Assembly (NCBI RefSeq): GCF_017498505.1
Contig: NZ_CP071798.1
Coordinates: 2,811,501 to 2,875,500, forward strand
Direction: 5' to 3'
Source of the DNA: Sporosarcina sp. Te-1
GTDB taxonomy: Bacteria; Bacillota; Bacilli; Bacillales_A; Planococcaceae
DNA: 64,000 nucleotides
This document shows, one piece after another, positions 26,149 to 35,325 of this stretch. Numbering within the stretch: the stretch's first letter is position 1; every line of letters starts with the position of its first letter. The notes under the pieces were generated by a model. It was not told the origin of the DNA. It worked only from the letters and a program-made list of their open reading frames with translations, and ran no database searches. Made by a program: the position numbers and the translations under genes.

Positions 26149-27027
26149 ATGAGCTATGAAGGATGGATTTTACTCACCGCTTCCTTAGTCGGAATATCGT
26201 GCGGGATTATGGGGGTCTTCCTAATTTTGCGTCGCATGGCGATGATGGCGGATGCCATCAGCCATACCGTCCTGCTCGGAATCGTCACCGCCTATTTGAT
26301 CACCCGCGAGCTGAGTGGATGGCATATGCTCGTCGGTGCTATCATCGCAGGGTTGTTAACCGCGGTATTGGTGCAATGGCTTCACTCGCTCGGTGTGCAG
26401 CAAGATGCGTCTATCGGTGTTGTCTTCACGACCTTGTTTGCCATTGGTGTCATTCTGATCGCGACCAAAACGGGCAACGTCCACTTGGATGTGCAACACG
26501 CCTTAATGGGAGAAATCACGTTTGTTCCTTGGCAGACCATGGACGTTCCGCTGCTTGGCGAAATGCCTCAAGCAACTTTTATTTTATGCATAGTTCTCGC
26601 CATCGTACTGGTAATGATCCTCGCTTTCTATAAAGAATGGAAGATCACGACCTTCGATGCAGCATTAGCGGCAAGTCTTGGCATCCCCGTTCTGTTGATG
26701 CATTACGTTTTCATGACGCTTGTCTCTATTACAACCGTCGCATCCTTCGATGCAGTCGGCGCTATCATGGTCGTCGCCATGCTGATCACACCTGCAGCAG
26801 CCGCTTATCTTTGGACAGATAAATTGGCGGTCATGCTTGTTCTTAGTGCCCTCTTCGGTGTCATTTCCGCAATCGGCGGGTATTACATCGCCTCCTGGAT
26901 CGATACATCCATTTCCGGCTCGATGGCCTTTGCGACCGGCATCCTATTCCTCATCAGTTTTATCGGATCGCCACGTCATGGATTCATCTCCCGTTACGCT
27001 CGTCCTGTCACATTGGCGAAAGAATAA
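26149..27027 (+). CDS. mntD: Manganese ABC transporter permease
   Basis: A 292-residue ABC-3 permease paralogous to MntC, with MMADAISHTVLLGIV and GAIMVVAMLITPAAAAYLWT. One base separates it from the mntC stop, and GGAGGGGAAATAAT overlaps the mntC end. Two different permeases in one operon match the Bacillus MntABCD arrangement. The last gene before a strong bidirectional terminator. Confidence 0.85.
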   Translation: MSYEGWILLTASLVGISCGIMGVFLILRRMAMMADAISHTVLLGIVTAYLITRELSGWHMLVGAIIAGLLTAVLVQWLHSLGVQQDASIGVVFTTLFAIGVILIATKTGNVHLDVQHALMGEITFVPWQTMDVPLLGEMPQATFILCIVLAIVLVMILAFYKEWKITTFDAALAASLGIPVLLMHYVFMTLVSITTVASFDAVGAIMVVAMLITPAAAAYLWTDKLAVMLVLSALFGVISAIGGYYIASWIDTSISGSMAFATGILFLISFIGSPRHGFISRYARPVTLAKE

Positions 27028-27065
27028 AAAGAGGAAGGGGGGCTTGACCCACTCCCTTCCTCTTT
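27028..27065. terminator. Bidirectional terminator
   Basis: Stem AAAGAGGAAGGG / CCCTTCCTCTTT between mntD and a convergent gene. Confidence 0.85.
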
Positions 27066-27071
27066 AATGTA

Positions 27072-27518
27072 TTACTGGCAAGCGGATCCATCCGATTCAC
27101 ACAATTCCTTATATGCTAACGCTTTTAGTGCAAGCAATTCCTCTTCGGACAGACGGCTTTGAAGTTTGTTCAACAATTGTTGCTGTTGGTCCGCGGTCAT
27201 CCCTCTTCTCGCTTGGCTTTGCAGTTCGTTCAGCTCGGATACGTCGAATTTCTTTAGGAGTGCGCGAGTGGCCTCTTCCTTCGTTTGGAACGGCAACTTG
27301 GATGAATCCGCGTTTTTTCCTTCTTCAATGAACGCCTGCAGTTCCGGGTCGTTTTTCACTTCCTGCCTGATAGCGTCCAATTGGCCGCTTGCCTCCAGTT
27401 CTGTGGTCACCTTTTCCATCACCTGATCGGCAATCAGGTTCGTGCCGACATAATACACACCAACGGCGAGAAGACCTAATATGATGACGGTAGCAATGAG
27501 GGATTTTAGAAATCTCAT
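27072..27518 (-). CDS. Uncharacterised membrane-anchored protein
   Basis: A 148-residue protein with one N-terminal membrane segment (residues ~5-26) and a mostly helical, Gln/Glu-rich extracellular or cytosolic domain. Segments such as LLKKFDVSELNELQSQAR and MTADQQQQLLNKLQSRLSEE suggest a helical bundle. The last residues (CESDGSACQ) contain two cysteines that could pair. AAAGGAG precedes the ATG. It begins 24 bases after the helicase stop and is probably co-transcribed with it. I do not recognise the family. Confidence 0.6.
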   Translation of the reverse strand: MRFLKSLIATVIILGLLAVGVYYVGTNLIADQVMEKVTTELEASGQLDAIRQEVKNDPELQAFIEEGKNADSSKLPFQTKEEATRALLKKFDVSELNELQSQARRGMTADQQQQLLNKLQSRLSEEELLALKALAYKELCESDGSACQ

Positions 27519-27542
27519 ATCCGTTCTCCTTTAGCACGTTAT

Positions 27543-30500
27543 TCAAGTTAATAATTCCACAATGTCTTCCTCGGTTAAGGAGGTCAACGAATTCTCCCGG
27601 GAATCAATAATCTCCTCAATCAAGTTTCGTTTTTTCTCCTGCAGTTCATTCATCTTATCCTCTATCGTACCGCGAGCAACGAGTTTAATCACTTGGACCA
27701 CCTGCTCCTGACCGATCCGGTGGGCTCGGTCGGCCGCTTGTTCTTCCACTGCCGGGTTCCACCATAAATCATACAAAATAACGGTATCGGCCCCGGTCAA
27801 ATTGAGGCCTGTTCCACCTGCTTTTAAGGAAATCAAAAACAGATCACGCTCCCCATCATTGAACCGTTGGCATAGTTCCAGCCGTTCCTCTGCAGGCGTT
27901 TGGCCATCCAGATAGAAAAACGGCACCCCTTGGAACGCAAGGTCTCTGCCGATCAAATCTAACATTTTGGTGAACTGGGAGAAGATTAAAACGCGCCGCC
28001 CGGCTAGTTGGGAATCCTGGATAATCCGCTTTAGCTGTTCGAATTTCGCCGAGCTCCCTTTATAGCCATCGATAAATAAAGCGGGATGGCAGCAAATTTG
28101 CCGCAATCTCGTCAAGCCGGCGAGAATCCTTATTTTATTTTTGCGGATCGTTTCCTTATCCAAGTACTTCAAGGTGTCATGCCGCAATTTTGCCAAGTAG
28201 GCCGCATACAGCTTTTTTTGCTCAGGCAAAAGCTCAGCAGAATCGATCATTTCGATTTTCTCTGGCAACTCCTGTACAACCTCCCGTTTCATACGGCGAA
28301 GAAGGAATGGACGGATTCGCCGCGCCACCTCCTGTCGCCGTAGCTCACTGAACTCCCGCAATCCCCCGAACAATTCGGGCAGGATGACATGATAAATGGA
28401 CCAAAGCTCCTCCAGCGCATTTTCCACCGGTGTTCCCGTCAAAGCAAAACGATGGGCCGCCCGAATTTTTTTCACAGACCTTGCAGTCAGGGTGATGGGA
28501 TTTTTGATTGCCTGTGCTTCATCCAAAAATAACGCATGGAACGTCATTTTCTCAATCCATTGGATATCCCTTCGCACAAGGGGGTACGAGGTGATGAGGA
28601 CGTCAGCCTCTTGGTCACTTTGCCATAACTTCATCCTCTTTTTACGATCCCCGTCCACAATGACGGCTTTCAAGGAAGGAGCGAACTTCGCCAATTCCTG
28701 TTGCCAGTTATATGTCAACGAGGACGGACAGACAATGAGGACAGGCTGTTTGGCACGCCGGATGGCTTTTTGCTCAGACAGGATAAATGCAATGCTTTGC
28801 ACGGTTTTTCCAAGCCCCATATCATCTGCCAAAATACCGCCCAGCCCAAACGAGGCCAACGTTTTCATCCAACGGTACCCTTGCTTTTGGTACGGCCGTA
28901 AAACAGCAGCCAATAGTTCAGGAACCTCTATGCTCACATCTGGATTTTGCAGTTTTTCGAGGAACGCCCGTGCAGAATCCTCTACTGAAAAAGCCGCCTC
29001 CCCTTCACCGGAATGCAGCAACCGGATCCCTCGAATAAAAGGAACCGTTAGCCCTTTCTCCAAGTCTTCCAGGCTTTCCGGCAGTTCATTCATCATCTGC
29101 TGCAACCGCTCAAATTCCTTTGTTTCCAATGAAAGAAGCGTACCGTCCCGCAACCGGTAGTATTTCCGCTTTTCTTCAAGAGCTGCTAGCAAAGCGCGTA
29201 TATCCCGATCTGCAATTCCGTCCATCTCAAATTTGAATTCCAGCCAATTTGTCCGGTCCTCGAAGGCCTTCACACGGATTCTCGGTTGTGGATGCCCCTT
29301 AAAAATCCGGTTTCGGATAGCCGTTGTCGCATACACCCGAACATGCTGCTGCAGCTTCGGCAGGATATGATAGAGAAATGCATACTCCAATTCTTCATTG
29401 TGCAAAAAATAACCTTCATCCGTTTCAGCAAACTGACTCTCTTCCATGAGTTGTAAAATAGCTGTTTCCTTTTCGATATCCCGTAATATTGTCGCCTTTT
29501 TCGGCAATTCCCGATCAGCTACAGGGTTAATGACGACATGGCCATATTGAAACTCCAAGCTCGCCAGCAGGCGGTTATTTAACCGATCGATATACAGTTT
29601 TGCCACTAAGGGCGATTGGACCAAACGGTTCGTAACAGACGGATCGATATCGACCTCGCCAATGTTTCGAAGACCGGGAACGACCTTCTCTAAGAAAAAT
29701 CCGACTTGTTCATCCGGTATGGCAATATGCTTCGCTTGTGACATTCTAAGCATCCGTGCTAAATCCGCAAGCCGTTTGCAATCTTCCGGTGCAAGCCGAA
29801 AGACATCCCCTTTCTGCACGACCGTCCGGTATGCTTCCAAAATCACCACTTCAGCCAAGCCGCTTATTTCCAACAGATGGCCATCAGTTTTTGAAAGACC
29901 AAAATGGAAGTCGATTGGCAACGTGCCTTCCTTTCGCTGAAATGGGGAGCTGGCTCCTGCTGACTCTAGTTGAACATCTGCGTTCTCCAATAGTGGAAGC
30001 AACGCATCCCATGAATAAGGAGGAATGACCAGCATGGAATCCGGAATGGTAATGTCCTCGTGTTGGTCCATCTGGATCGCAACGAGCTGTTGCAAAACGG
30101 CATCCGTCTCTGCCAGGAAACAATGGAGATAAGGGTCGTGAAACTCACTCGGCTGACCTCTGTCCAGTTGACGAAGGAAGCGTCTGATCGGTTCCACCTT
30201 ACGAGCATCGAACCAAATTTCCAGCCCGATCTGCGGTCCTTGGCTTGTCACGATTGGCTTCAGAACAAACTGCAACGACTGCACCAGGCGTTTTTCAAAG
30301 TGCCGCTGATGTTTGCTTGAAGGGACGGCAGGTTCTTTGAAAAGAGTCAGCAATTCATCCGCCAACCTAGCGCCATGCCCTTCCTGTTGCATGATTGCAA
30401 GAAGGACTGCTGCGACATGCTGGCATTCATACTTATAGGAAGCTCCAAGTGAAGGGCAGCTGCACGCTGTTTTTATTTCATCTCCGGCAACGAATTCGAT

Positions 30501-30659
30501 CCTCACTTGGAATGGTTCGTTGCCGTGTACAACCGCCTCACATTGATCGCGTTCCAATAAGGAAATGGAGACCTTGCCCGTTTGGACATACGACTTCCCT
30601 CTTCGATAAGAAACCGTGCCACACAAATCCGTAATCATTTTATCTGTAATGACTGGCAT
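27543..30659 (-). CDS. SNF2-family DNA-dependent ATPase/helicase with SWIM zinc finger
   Basis: A 1038-residue SWI2/SNF2-type protein. Near residues 63-90 is a SWIM-type zinc finger (ACSCPS...ECQHVAA). The middle contains a bacterial SNF2-associated region. The ATPase core starts near residue 600 with Walker A ADDMGLGKTVQS, then DEAQ box FLDEAQAIKNP, GTPVENALEELWS, and C-terminal lobe motifs LISLKAGGTGLNLTGADTV and DRAHRIGQ. Such proteins translocate on duplex DNA or remodel protein-DNA complexes; in Bacillota the precise role is unclear. The start ATG follows GGGGGAAGAG. Full length for the family. Confidence 0.85.
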   Translation of the reverse strand: MPVITDKMITDLCGTVSYRRGKSYVQTGKVSISLLERDQCEAVVHGNEPFQVRIEFVAGDEIKTACSCPSLGASYKYECQHVAAVLLAIMQQEGHGARLADELLTLFKEPAVPSSKHQRHFEKRLVQSLQFVLKPIVTSQGPQIGLEIWFDARKVEPIRRFLRQLDRGQPSEFHDPYLHCFLAETDAVLQQLVAIQMDQHEDITIPDSMLVIPPYSWDALLPLLENADVQLESAGASSPFQRKEGTLPIDFHFGLSKTDGHLLEISGLAEVVILEAYRTVVQKGDVFRLAPEDCKRLADLARMLRMSQAKHIAIPDEQVGFFLEKVVPGLRNIGEVDIDPSVTNRLVQSPLVAKLYIDRLNNRLLASLEFQYGHVVINPVADRELPKKATILRDIEKETAILQLMEESQFAETDEGYFLHNEELEYAFLYHILPKLQQHVRVYATTAIRNRIFKGHPQPRIRVKAFEDRTNWLEFKFEMDGIADRDIRALLAALEEKRKYYRLRDGTLLSLETKEFERLQQMMNELPESLEDLEKGLTVPFIRGIRLLHSGEGEAAFSVEDSARAFLEKLQNPDVSIEVPELLAAVLRPYQKQGYRWMKTLASFGLGGILADDMGLGKTVQSIAFILSEQKAIRRAKQPVLIVCPSSLTYNWQQELAKFAPSLKAVIVDGDRKKRMKLWQSDQEADVLITSYPLVRRDIQWIEKMTFHALFLDEAQAIKNPITLTARSVKKIRAAHRFALTGTPVENALEELWSIYHVILPELFGGLREFSELRRQEVARRIRPFLLRRMKREVVQELPEKIEMIDSAELLPEQKKLYAAYLAKLRHDTLKYLDKETIRKNKIRILAGLTRLRQICCHPALFIDGYKGSSAKFEQLKRIIQDSQLAGRRVLIFSQFTKMLDLIGRDLAFQGVPFFYLDGQTPAEERLELCQRFNDGERDLFLISLKAGGTGLNLTGADTVILYDLWWNPAVEEQAADRAHRIGQEQVVQVIKLVARGTIEDKMNELQEKKRNLIEEIIDSRENSLTSLTEEDIVELLT

Positions 30660-30752
30660 TAAACTCTTCCCCCATTTTCCGTCCTATTTCGGTATCCTTC
30701 ATTATAAGGGAACGAAGGCTTCCTTCACAGCCCGGAGAATAAGGCAGACGTC

Positions 30753-32384
30753 TCACTGACTCGCAGATCTCTTACGGAATACGAAATGCCATGTGATAAC
30801 AGTAGCCACAAGCAGCAGGGCAATATAAACATAGATTCCGAAGGCAAAACGATTGACGAACGTGTGCGCAGCAACAAATAACAGAGTAAGCAAACCAATC
30901 AAAAACGTCTTAAACGAACCGCCGTCCTGTGCGAATTGAAAGGACATCGTGAAAGGAAACGAATCCCGGTCCATCAACTTATAAACAATCGCGGTAAACA
31001 GCACGCCTCCTAGGGCAACCGCAATGAGGTCAGGAACGACAGAGATTGAGAAGATCCCGATGAAAATAGCCGATAGAAATAGAAACACTGGCGCATACAT
31101 TGTTGTCAAAAACGCCTTCAATGTCCCGCTAAATACAATTTGTGGCTGATCAATCGGCGCCGCTTTGAAAATCCAGCCGCCTTTATAGCTGCCCGAATAT
31201 TGAAGCATATGGACGACGGTCGGGATTATGAAATTGAGGAAATAGATAAACAGGAACATGCTTCCTGTTCCGATGTCTGAAAGAGACCGGTCCCTGAGCT
31301 CCATAATGATAAAAATGAAAGGAAACACAATTCCCATTGCCAGCACCGGATAGACTTTCAGTTTGAATTCCCTTTCCTGGCGCATCATCAATGTGGCAAA
31401 TCGGAAAAAGACCCTTTCCTCCTTGGAGCGGCACGTCAGATTGGCCAGAAACGCAACGATCCGATGGGGCTTCCTTTTCCGTTCCTTCGCCACACCCATC
31501 AATTTATCAAGACTCCGCTCAAAAGCGGGCATAAGTCGGATATACAAAAACACAGCCAGAATCGGCACGAGTACCCCGAGAATTGAACCGAGGACAATGC
31601 CTGTAGAGTAATTTCCATTAACCAGCATTTCAAATGTGGATCCATACCATAAAGGCGGCAGCAATAGATGCCACCAGCTGAACGTATATGAGATGTCAAA
31701 ATTAACAATATCGAAGGAACGGGCCACAACCTGATAGCCGATAACCGTCCCAACAGATAGAAGGATCTGTACATAATTGATAATATCCTTTAGCCGTTCC
31801 CCATCGAAAAATCGCAACACGACCAAATAAAGCAACGATGTAAGGACAATGACAAGCGCGGTGGTCAACCCGATATCAACGAGAAACAACAAGGTGAACA
31901 AAATGCCTTTTTTAAAGAGACTGACCAAAATCGGCAACAGGAGGAGCGAGCCGCTGACGAAAAACATGTAAATTAGAATATGCAATATTTTGGCTGCATT
32001 GATTGTCTTGCTGTCAACCGGTTTCGTATGCAAAATGTTTTTATCCCGGATATCCAGCAATACGGAAGAGAAATCCGCGATCATGGTCGTGGATAATATG
32101 AAAATGATAATGGCGAAGCTGATGCCCATTTGAAAGACTAATTGATTCCCCAAAAATAAAAAAGGAGTGATCAACAGACCGTACAGTGCATAAATCCATA
32201 GTGATTTCAGGAACTGGTTGCCTTCCTTCTTCGTACGCGCATCATTGAAAATCGTCGGCACTCTTCTGCCATCCATCGTCAATTTCATTCGCAAGATGAT
32301 CAGGAGCGCCTCATAGTCGACTCCCAGTTTTAAGAACAAAGGCTTAAACAACGAAATGACTTGAAGTGATCGGTACTCACGCAT
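30753..32384 (-). CDS. ABC-2-like exporter permease (YthQ-like)
   Basis: A 543-residue membrane protein with two hydrophobic blocks of about six segments each, separated by a basic cytosolic loop (KERKRKPHRIVAFLA). The organisation resembles Bacillus YthQ-type exporter permeases. It partners the ATPase just upstream, overlapping it by 8 bases. The ATG at 32384 was chosen because GGGG lies 6 bases before it; an ATG at 32396 is an alternative, and the frame itself extends to 32435 inside the ATPase gene. Substrate unknown. Confidence 0.72.
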   Translation of the reverse strand: MREYRSLQVISLFKPLFLKLGVDYEALLIILRMKLTMDGRRVPTIFNDARTKKEGNQFLKSLWIYALYGLLITPFLFLGNQLVFQMGISFAIIIFILSTTMIADFSSVLLDIRDKNILHTKPVDSKTINAAKILHILIYMFFVSGSLLLLPILVSLFKKGILFTLLFLVDIGLTTALVIVLTSLLYLVVLRFFDGERLKDIINYVQILLSVGTVIGYQVVARSFDIVNFDISYTFSWWHLLLPPLWYGSTFEMLVNGNYSTGIVLGSILGVLVPILAVFLYIRLMPAFERSLDKLMGVAKERKRKPHRIVAFLANLTCRSKEERVFFRFATLMMRQEREFKLKVYPVLAMGIVFPFIFIIMELRDRSLSDIGTGSMFLFIYFLNFIIPTVVHMLQYSGSYKGGWIFKAAPIDQPQIVFSGTLKAFLTTMYAPVFLFLSAIFIGIFSISVVPDLIAVALGGVLFTAIVYKLMDRDSFPFTMSFQFAQDGGSFKTFLIGLLTLLFVAAHTFVNRFAFGIYVYIALLLVATVITWHFVFRKRSASQ

Positions 32385-33174
32385 CGGCATCCCCATCCTG
32401 CATAATAGAGATAAACCGGGACGCCCGTTCCCCATGATCTGTGAAACCCGTCAATTGATTGAAAATACCGGACAAGGTGCCTTCCTGGCTCAATTCCTGC
32501 AGCTCTTCAAATGTCCCATCCGCGACTACCTCACCTTTGACGAGAAGAACAATCCGGTTGCTGATCTTTTCAACGACATCCATAATATGAGACGAATAAA
32601 AAATCGTTTTTCCTTGTTCAGCGAGCTGCGCCAGCATTTCCCGGATGATCATCATGCTGTTGGCATCTAAGCCGCTTAACGGCTCGTCTAGAAATAACAG
32701 ATCGGGATTATGCAGTAAACTCGATGTAATGAGCACCTTCTGCTTCATTCCTTTTGAAAAGGAAGAAAGTCTCGAATCCATCACACCGGTGAGATCGAAT
32801 TCCTTCAATAGCTTCTCAGCCTTCTGCTCCGCGTATTGGCGTTCCAACCCATAGAGCTCCCCTGTAAACACCAAAAACTCCATCGCCGTCAAATTATCGT
32901 AAAGCTCCGCCTGTTCTGGCACATAGCCGATGCGACGCTTATATGAAATAACCCCTTGTGATATATCCTGGCCGAACAGCTCAACTGTTCCCTGGTAGTT
33001 CTGGATCAAACCAAGCATGATCTTAACTGTCGTACTCTTCCCTGCCCCGTTCGGTCCGATATACCCGATAATCTGGCCACGCTTCACTTCCAGATTTACT
33101 CGGTTTAGCACCAGCTTCCCGCCATAATCCATAGTTAAATCGCGAAGGACTAGTACATTCTCAGTCGTTTCCAT
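32377..33174 (-). CDS. ABC exporter ATPase (YthP-like)
   Basis: A 265-residue ABC ATPase of the exporter type: Walker A GPNGAGKST, signature FSKGMKQKVLITSSLL, Walker B LLFLDEPLSGLD, H-loop SSHIMD. The LSGGQ position reads FSKGM, common in this exporter subgroup. The frame extends to 33324, but ATG at 33174 follows GGGGTGGG and starts METTENVL. It feeds the overlapping permease gene. The promoter must lie in 33175-33340, which it shares with the divergent secreted-protein gene. Confidence 0.8.
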   Translation of the reverse strand: METTENVLVLRDLTMDYGGKLVLNRVNLEVKRGQIIGYIGPNGAGKSTTVKIMLGLIQNYQGTVELFGQDISQGVISYKRRIGYVPEQAELYDNLTAMEFLVFTGELYGLERQYAEQKAEKLLKEFDLTGVMDSRLSSFSKGMKQKVLITSSLLHNPDLLFLDEPLSGLDANSMMIIREMLAQLAEQGKTIFYSSHIMDVVEKISNRIVLLVKGEVVADGTFEELQELSQEGTLSGIFNQLTGFTDHGERASRFISIMQDGDADA

Positions 33175-33348
33175 ACGCCCACCCCATTCCAAAAGATTTC
33201 TTTCTTGCTCTTTTATACGAACGAAATTGGAAATGGTTCCCTGAGGAAATGATGAGAAACTTCTTATGAAACTCTCATTTTTCTCACAGAGTCCTCTAAA
33301 AATGCGGAGGTATGATAAGGACATACCAAAACAAAGGAGACGATGAAC

Positions 33349-34293
33349 ATGAACAAACTACTAGCAACTACACTAAGCGCAGCACTATTATCAGCAGGAG
33401 GATTCAGCGCAGCGAACGTCCTGCACACGGACAAAGTGGAAGCGGCACAAACACATGAAGTAACACACGCATCCCAATACGGATCCAACTACCAATTGCA
33501 AATTGCAGCTGACACGCTTACACAACTTCCAGAATACGCAACAGTAGCAAGCAAAGTCGATGTTTCCGGCCTGCAAGCGAAAATTACAGAGGACTCCAAC
33601 TACAAGCGCGTGATTCTATTCAAGGAAGCGAACGGACAAGGCAAATTCAAATCTATTTTCGTCAAGAATACAAACAAGTTGGAAATCATTGATCTCAAAG
33701 CAGGACAAGTATTCTACGGCACAATCACAACGGAAGACACAACACCAGCACCTGAAGCAAAACCGGAACAACCGGCCCAAAGCGCCGTTAGCTCACTTCC
33801 GGAATATGCAACACTCGCTTCCAAAGTCGATGTCGCCCACTACAGCGCAACTGTCGTGGAAGATAACTTGAACAAGCGCGTGATCGTCTTGAAAGACGAA
33901 AATAAACGCGAACAATTTAAATCCATCTTTGTGAAAGACACGAACACATTGAAAATCATTAACACAAAAGGCGGACAAATCTTCTACGGCGTGGTCACTG
34001 CCGAATCAACACCGAGCGCGGTTCAACCGGCTGCTGCCAAACCACAAGTGAAGCAACAGGCAGCTCCTGCAGCCAGCAGCATAAGTTCACTACCAGAGTA
34101 CAACAAGCTTGCTTCTGTGGTGGACGTCGCTAGCTACACTGCACAAATCGCGGAAGACAACAACAACACACGCACCATTCTATTGAAGAATGCGAATGGC
34201 AGCGTCCAATACAAATCCATCTTCGTTAAGCGGACTAACACGCTAAAGGTCATCAACACACGCGGCGGTATGGTATATTACGGATCCCTATAA
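33349..34293 (+). CDS. Secreted protein of three 67-residue repeats
   Basis: A 314-residue exported protein. Signal peptide at residues 1-~34 (cleavage likely after VEA or EAA). Three gap-free repeats of exactly 67 residues follow at 60-126, 150-216 and 248-314. Each begins SLPEY or QLPEY and holds KSIFVK-TNTLK-I-GG-IFYG. Linkers between repeats are Pro/Ala/Gln-rich, like cell-wall spacers. No LPXTG, LysM or S-layer motif is visible. ATG at 33349 is 9 bases from AAAGGAG, better than the ATG at 33343. Codons are rich in AAC, AAA and ACA, suggesting high expression. I do not recognise the domain. Confidence 0.75.
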   Translation: MNKLLATTLSAALLSAGGFSAANVLHTDKVEAAQTHEVTHASQYGSNYQLQIAADTLTQLPEYATVASKVDVSGLQAKITEDSNYKRVILFKEANGQGKFKSIFVKNTNKLEIIDLKAGQVFYGTITTEDTTPAPEAKPEQPAQSAVSSLPEYATLASKVDVAHYSATVVEDNLNKRVIVLKDENKREQFKSIFVKDTNTLKIINTKGGQIFYGVVTAESTPSAVQPAAAKPQVKQQAAPAASSISSLPEYNKLASVVDVASYTAQIAEDNNNTRTILLKNANGSVQYKSIFVKRTNTLKVINTRGGMVYYGSL

Positions 34294-34302
34294 GGAAATT
34301 TG

Positions 34303-34339
34303 ACAACAAGCAGGCGCTTTACAGGCGTCTGCTTGTTGT
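34303..34339 (+). terminator. Terminator after the triple-repeat secreted protein
   Basis: Stem ACAACAAGCAGGCGC / GCGTCTGCTTGTTGT with one mismatch, then a T-rich tract. Confidence 0.8.
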
Positions 34340-34401
34340 TTGTTTGCAAGTCGCAGATGGGAAGATCGTTAATTTTAATCAAACTGCTGATCAATCGGGG
34401 T

Positions 34402-34485
34402 TTATCGGTCACTTGCAACTGGTTATCGATCAGTTGGTTGTCTCTATCGATCACTTTTCTAAATTTATCGGTCACCTTTGGAGTG
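34402..34485. repeat. 21-bp periodic array, TTATCGATCA type
   Basis: Units begin at 34402, 34423, 34444 and 34465, exactly 21 bases apart, with cores TTATCGGTCA, TTATCGATCA, CTATCGATCA and TTATCGGTCA. The remaining ~10 bases of each unit differ. Weak further copies may flank it (GATCGTTAAT near 34364 and GATTGTTGC near 34485). It lies about 60 bases after the terminator of the secreted-protein gene. The rest of 34340-34643 shows nothing else. Confidence 0.8.
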
Positions 34486-34643
34486 ATTGTTGCTAAAAGA
34501 TCTTTATCTCCATTTTTATGACCCAAAGAAACGGCACATCCTTCCAGTTTTGATTCCAACCATTCGGGTAATGAAGGATTACAAGATTGATTGTCTCTGT
34601 GTCTCTGTAGCTTTACAAATTTTTACGTAGAGGAGGTAGGCAT

Positions 34644-34904
34644 ATGGCGGATAAACAGAAGCGTGATCAAGATGAGTATTTCGAGGATCGGGCTGGTACG
34701 GATGATGCCCGTTTCCATGTTGTTCCGCATGACGAGGACGGCTGGGCTGTGAAGAAAGAAGGCAACGATGATCCGGCGTATACGTCCGGGTCGCGTGATG
34801 AAGCTGTCGATGAAGCAAAGCGTATGGCAGAAAAAGCTGGAACAATGGTCTATATTCACGGTGATGATGGCAAGATTGAGAAACAGCTGGAATATGGAGA
34901 TTGA
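34644..34904 (+). CDS. DUF2188-family small protein
   Basis: An 86-residue very acidic cytosolic protein. The DUF2188 pattern is visible: FHVVPHDEDGWAVKKEGND, then SRDEAVDEAKRMAEKAGT and VYIHGDDGKIEKQLEYG. The family is widespread and uncharacterised, often seen with stress genes. AGAGGAGGTAGGCAT precedes the ATG. It ends directly before a long perfect hairpin. Confidence 0.78.
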   Translation: MADKQKRDQDEYFEDRAGTDDARFHVVPHDEDGWAVKKEGNDDPAYTSGSRDEAVDEAKRMAEKAGTMVYIHGDDGKIEKQLEYGD

Positions 34905-34906
34905 TG

Positions 34907-34952
34907 CCAATGAAAATGCCCAAGGAGTATGCTCCTTGGGCATTTTCATTGG
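34907..34952. terminator. Long perfect hairpin between convergent small genes
   Basis: 21-base-pair perfect stem with a 4-base loop (34928-34931). Left arm begins CCAATGAAAATGCCC. It begins 2 bases after the DUF2188 stop and ends 1 base before the stop codon of the opposite-strand 59-residue gene. It likely terminates both, although T-runs are short. Confidence 0.75.
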
Positions 34953-34953
34953 T

Positions 34954-35133
34954 TTATGGCAAGTCCTGATAGTCTTTCATGAACCGGCCGCCGTCTTTTA
35001 CGTCGGAATGGTATAGCGCCTTTAAGGCAAAGCTTCGTTCTAACTCATGCTCCTTCATGATTTCCTTTAGCCGTTTCGTCAACTCGGCATTGTTTTTTAC
35101 GAGACGCTCCATTTTGGGTTTGGAATATTGCAT
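34954..35133 (-). CDS. Small charged protein, 59 residues
   Basis: Sequence starts MQYSKPKMERLVKNNAELTK and continues as a highly charged helix (RLKEIMKEHELERSF) to an end KDGGRFMKDYQDLP. The codons look genuine and AGGAGGGATGCTGA precedes the ATG. It is convergent with the DUF2188 gene across a hairpin. Soluble, probably helical; I do not recognise the family. Function unknown. Confidence 0.65.
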   Translation of the reverse strand: MQYSKPKMERLVKNNAELTKRLKEIMKEHELERSFALKALYHSDVKDGGRFMKDYQDLP

Positions 35134-35204
35134 TCAGCATCCCTCCTACTGCTTACTGTACCATGTTCTTCTCATTATAAACCCACTGCACGTCTCAAAA
35201 GAGT

Positions 35205-35290
35205 CGACAATCCTTCGCTTTCAGCCAAAGCCAGACATACATATTATTGAAGTGCAGCAAAATACGTATGAAACGAAAGTGAGTAAATAA
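35205..35290 (+). pseudogene. Possible 3' remnant of a lost gene
   Basis: The frame ending TAA at 35290 reads like protein at its end (QPKPDIHIIEVQQNTYETK), but upstream it runs into sequence antisense to the neighbouring small gene. A terminator 35 bases downstream has no other gene to serve. This suggests the tail of a deleted gene. Weak evidence. Confidence 0.25.
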
Positions 35291-35325
35291 GCAAGCTGTT
35301 CCTAAACGAGTAAACTATTTGGAAA

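Noticed and set aside
28396-29160. 254-codon frame antisense to the SNF2 gene
   Set aside because: Shadow of the helicase frame; composition is Ser/Arg/Cys-rich and there is no start signal.
34911-34969. Mini-ORF reading MKMPKEYAPWAFSL through the hairpin
   Set aside because: It is created by the inverted repeat and has no ribosome-binding site.
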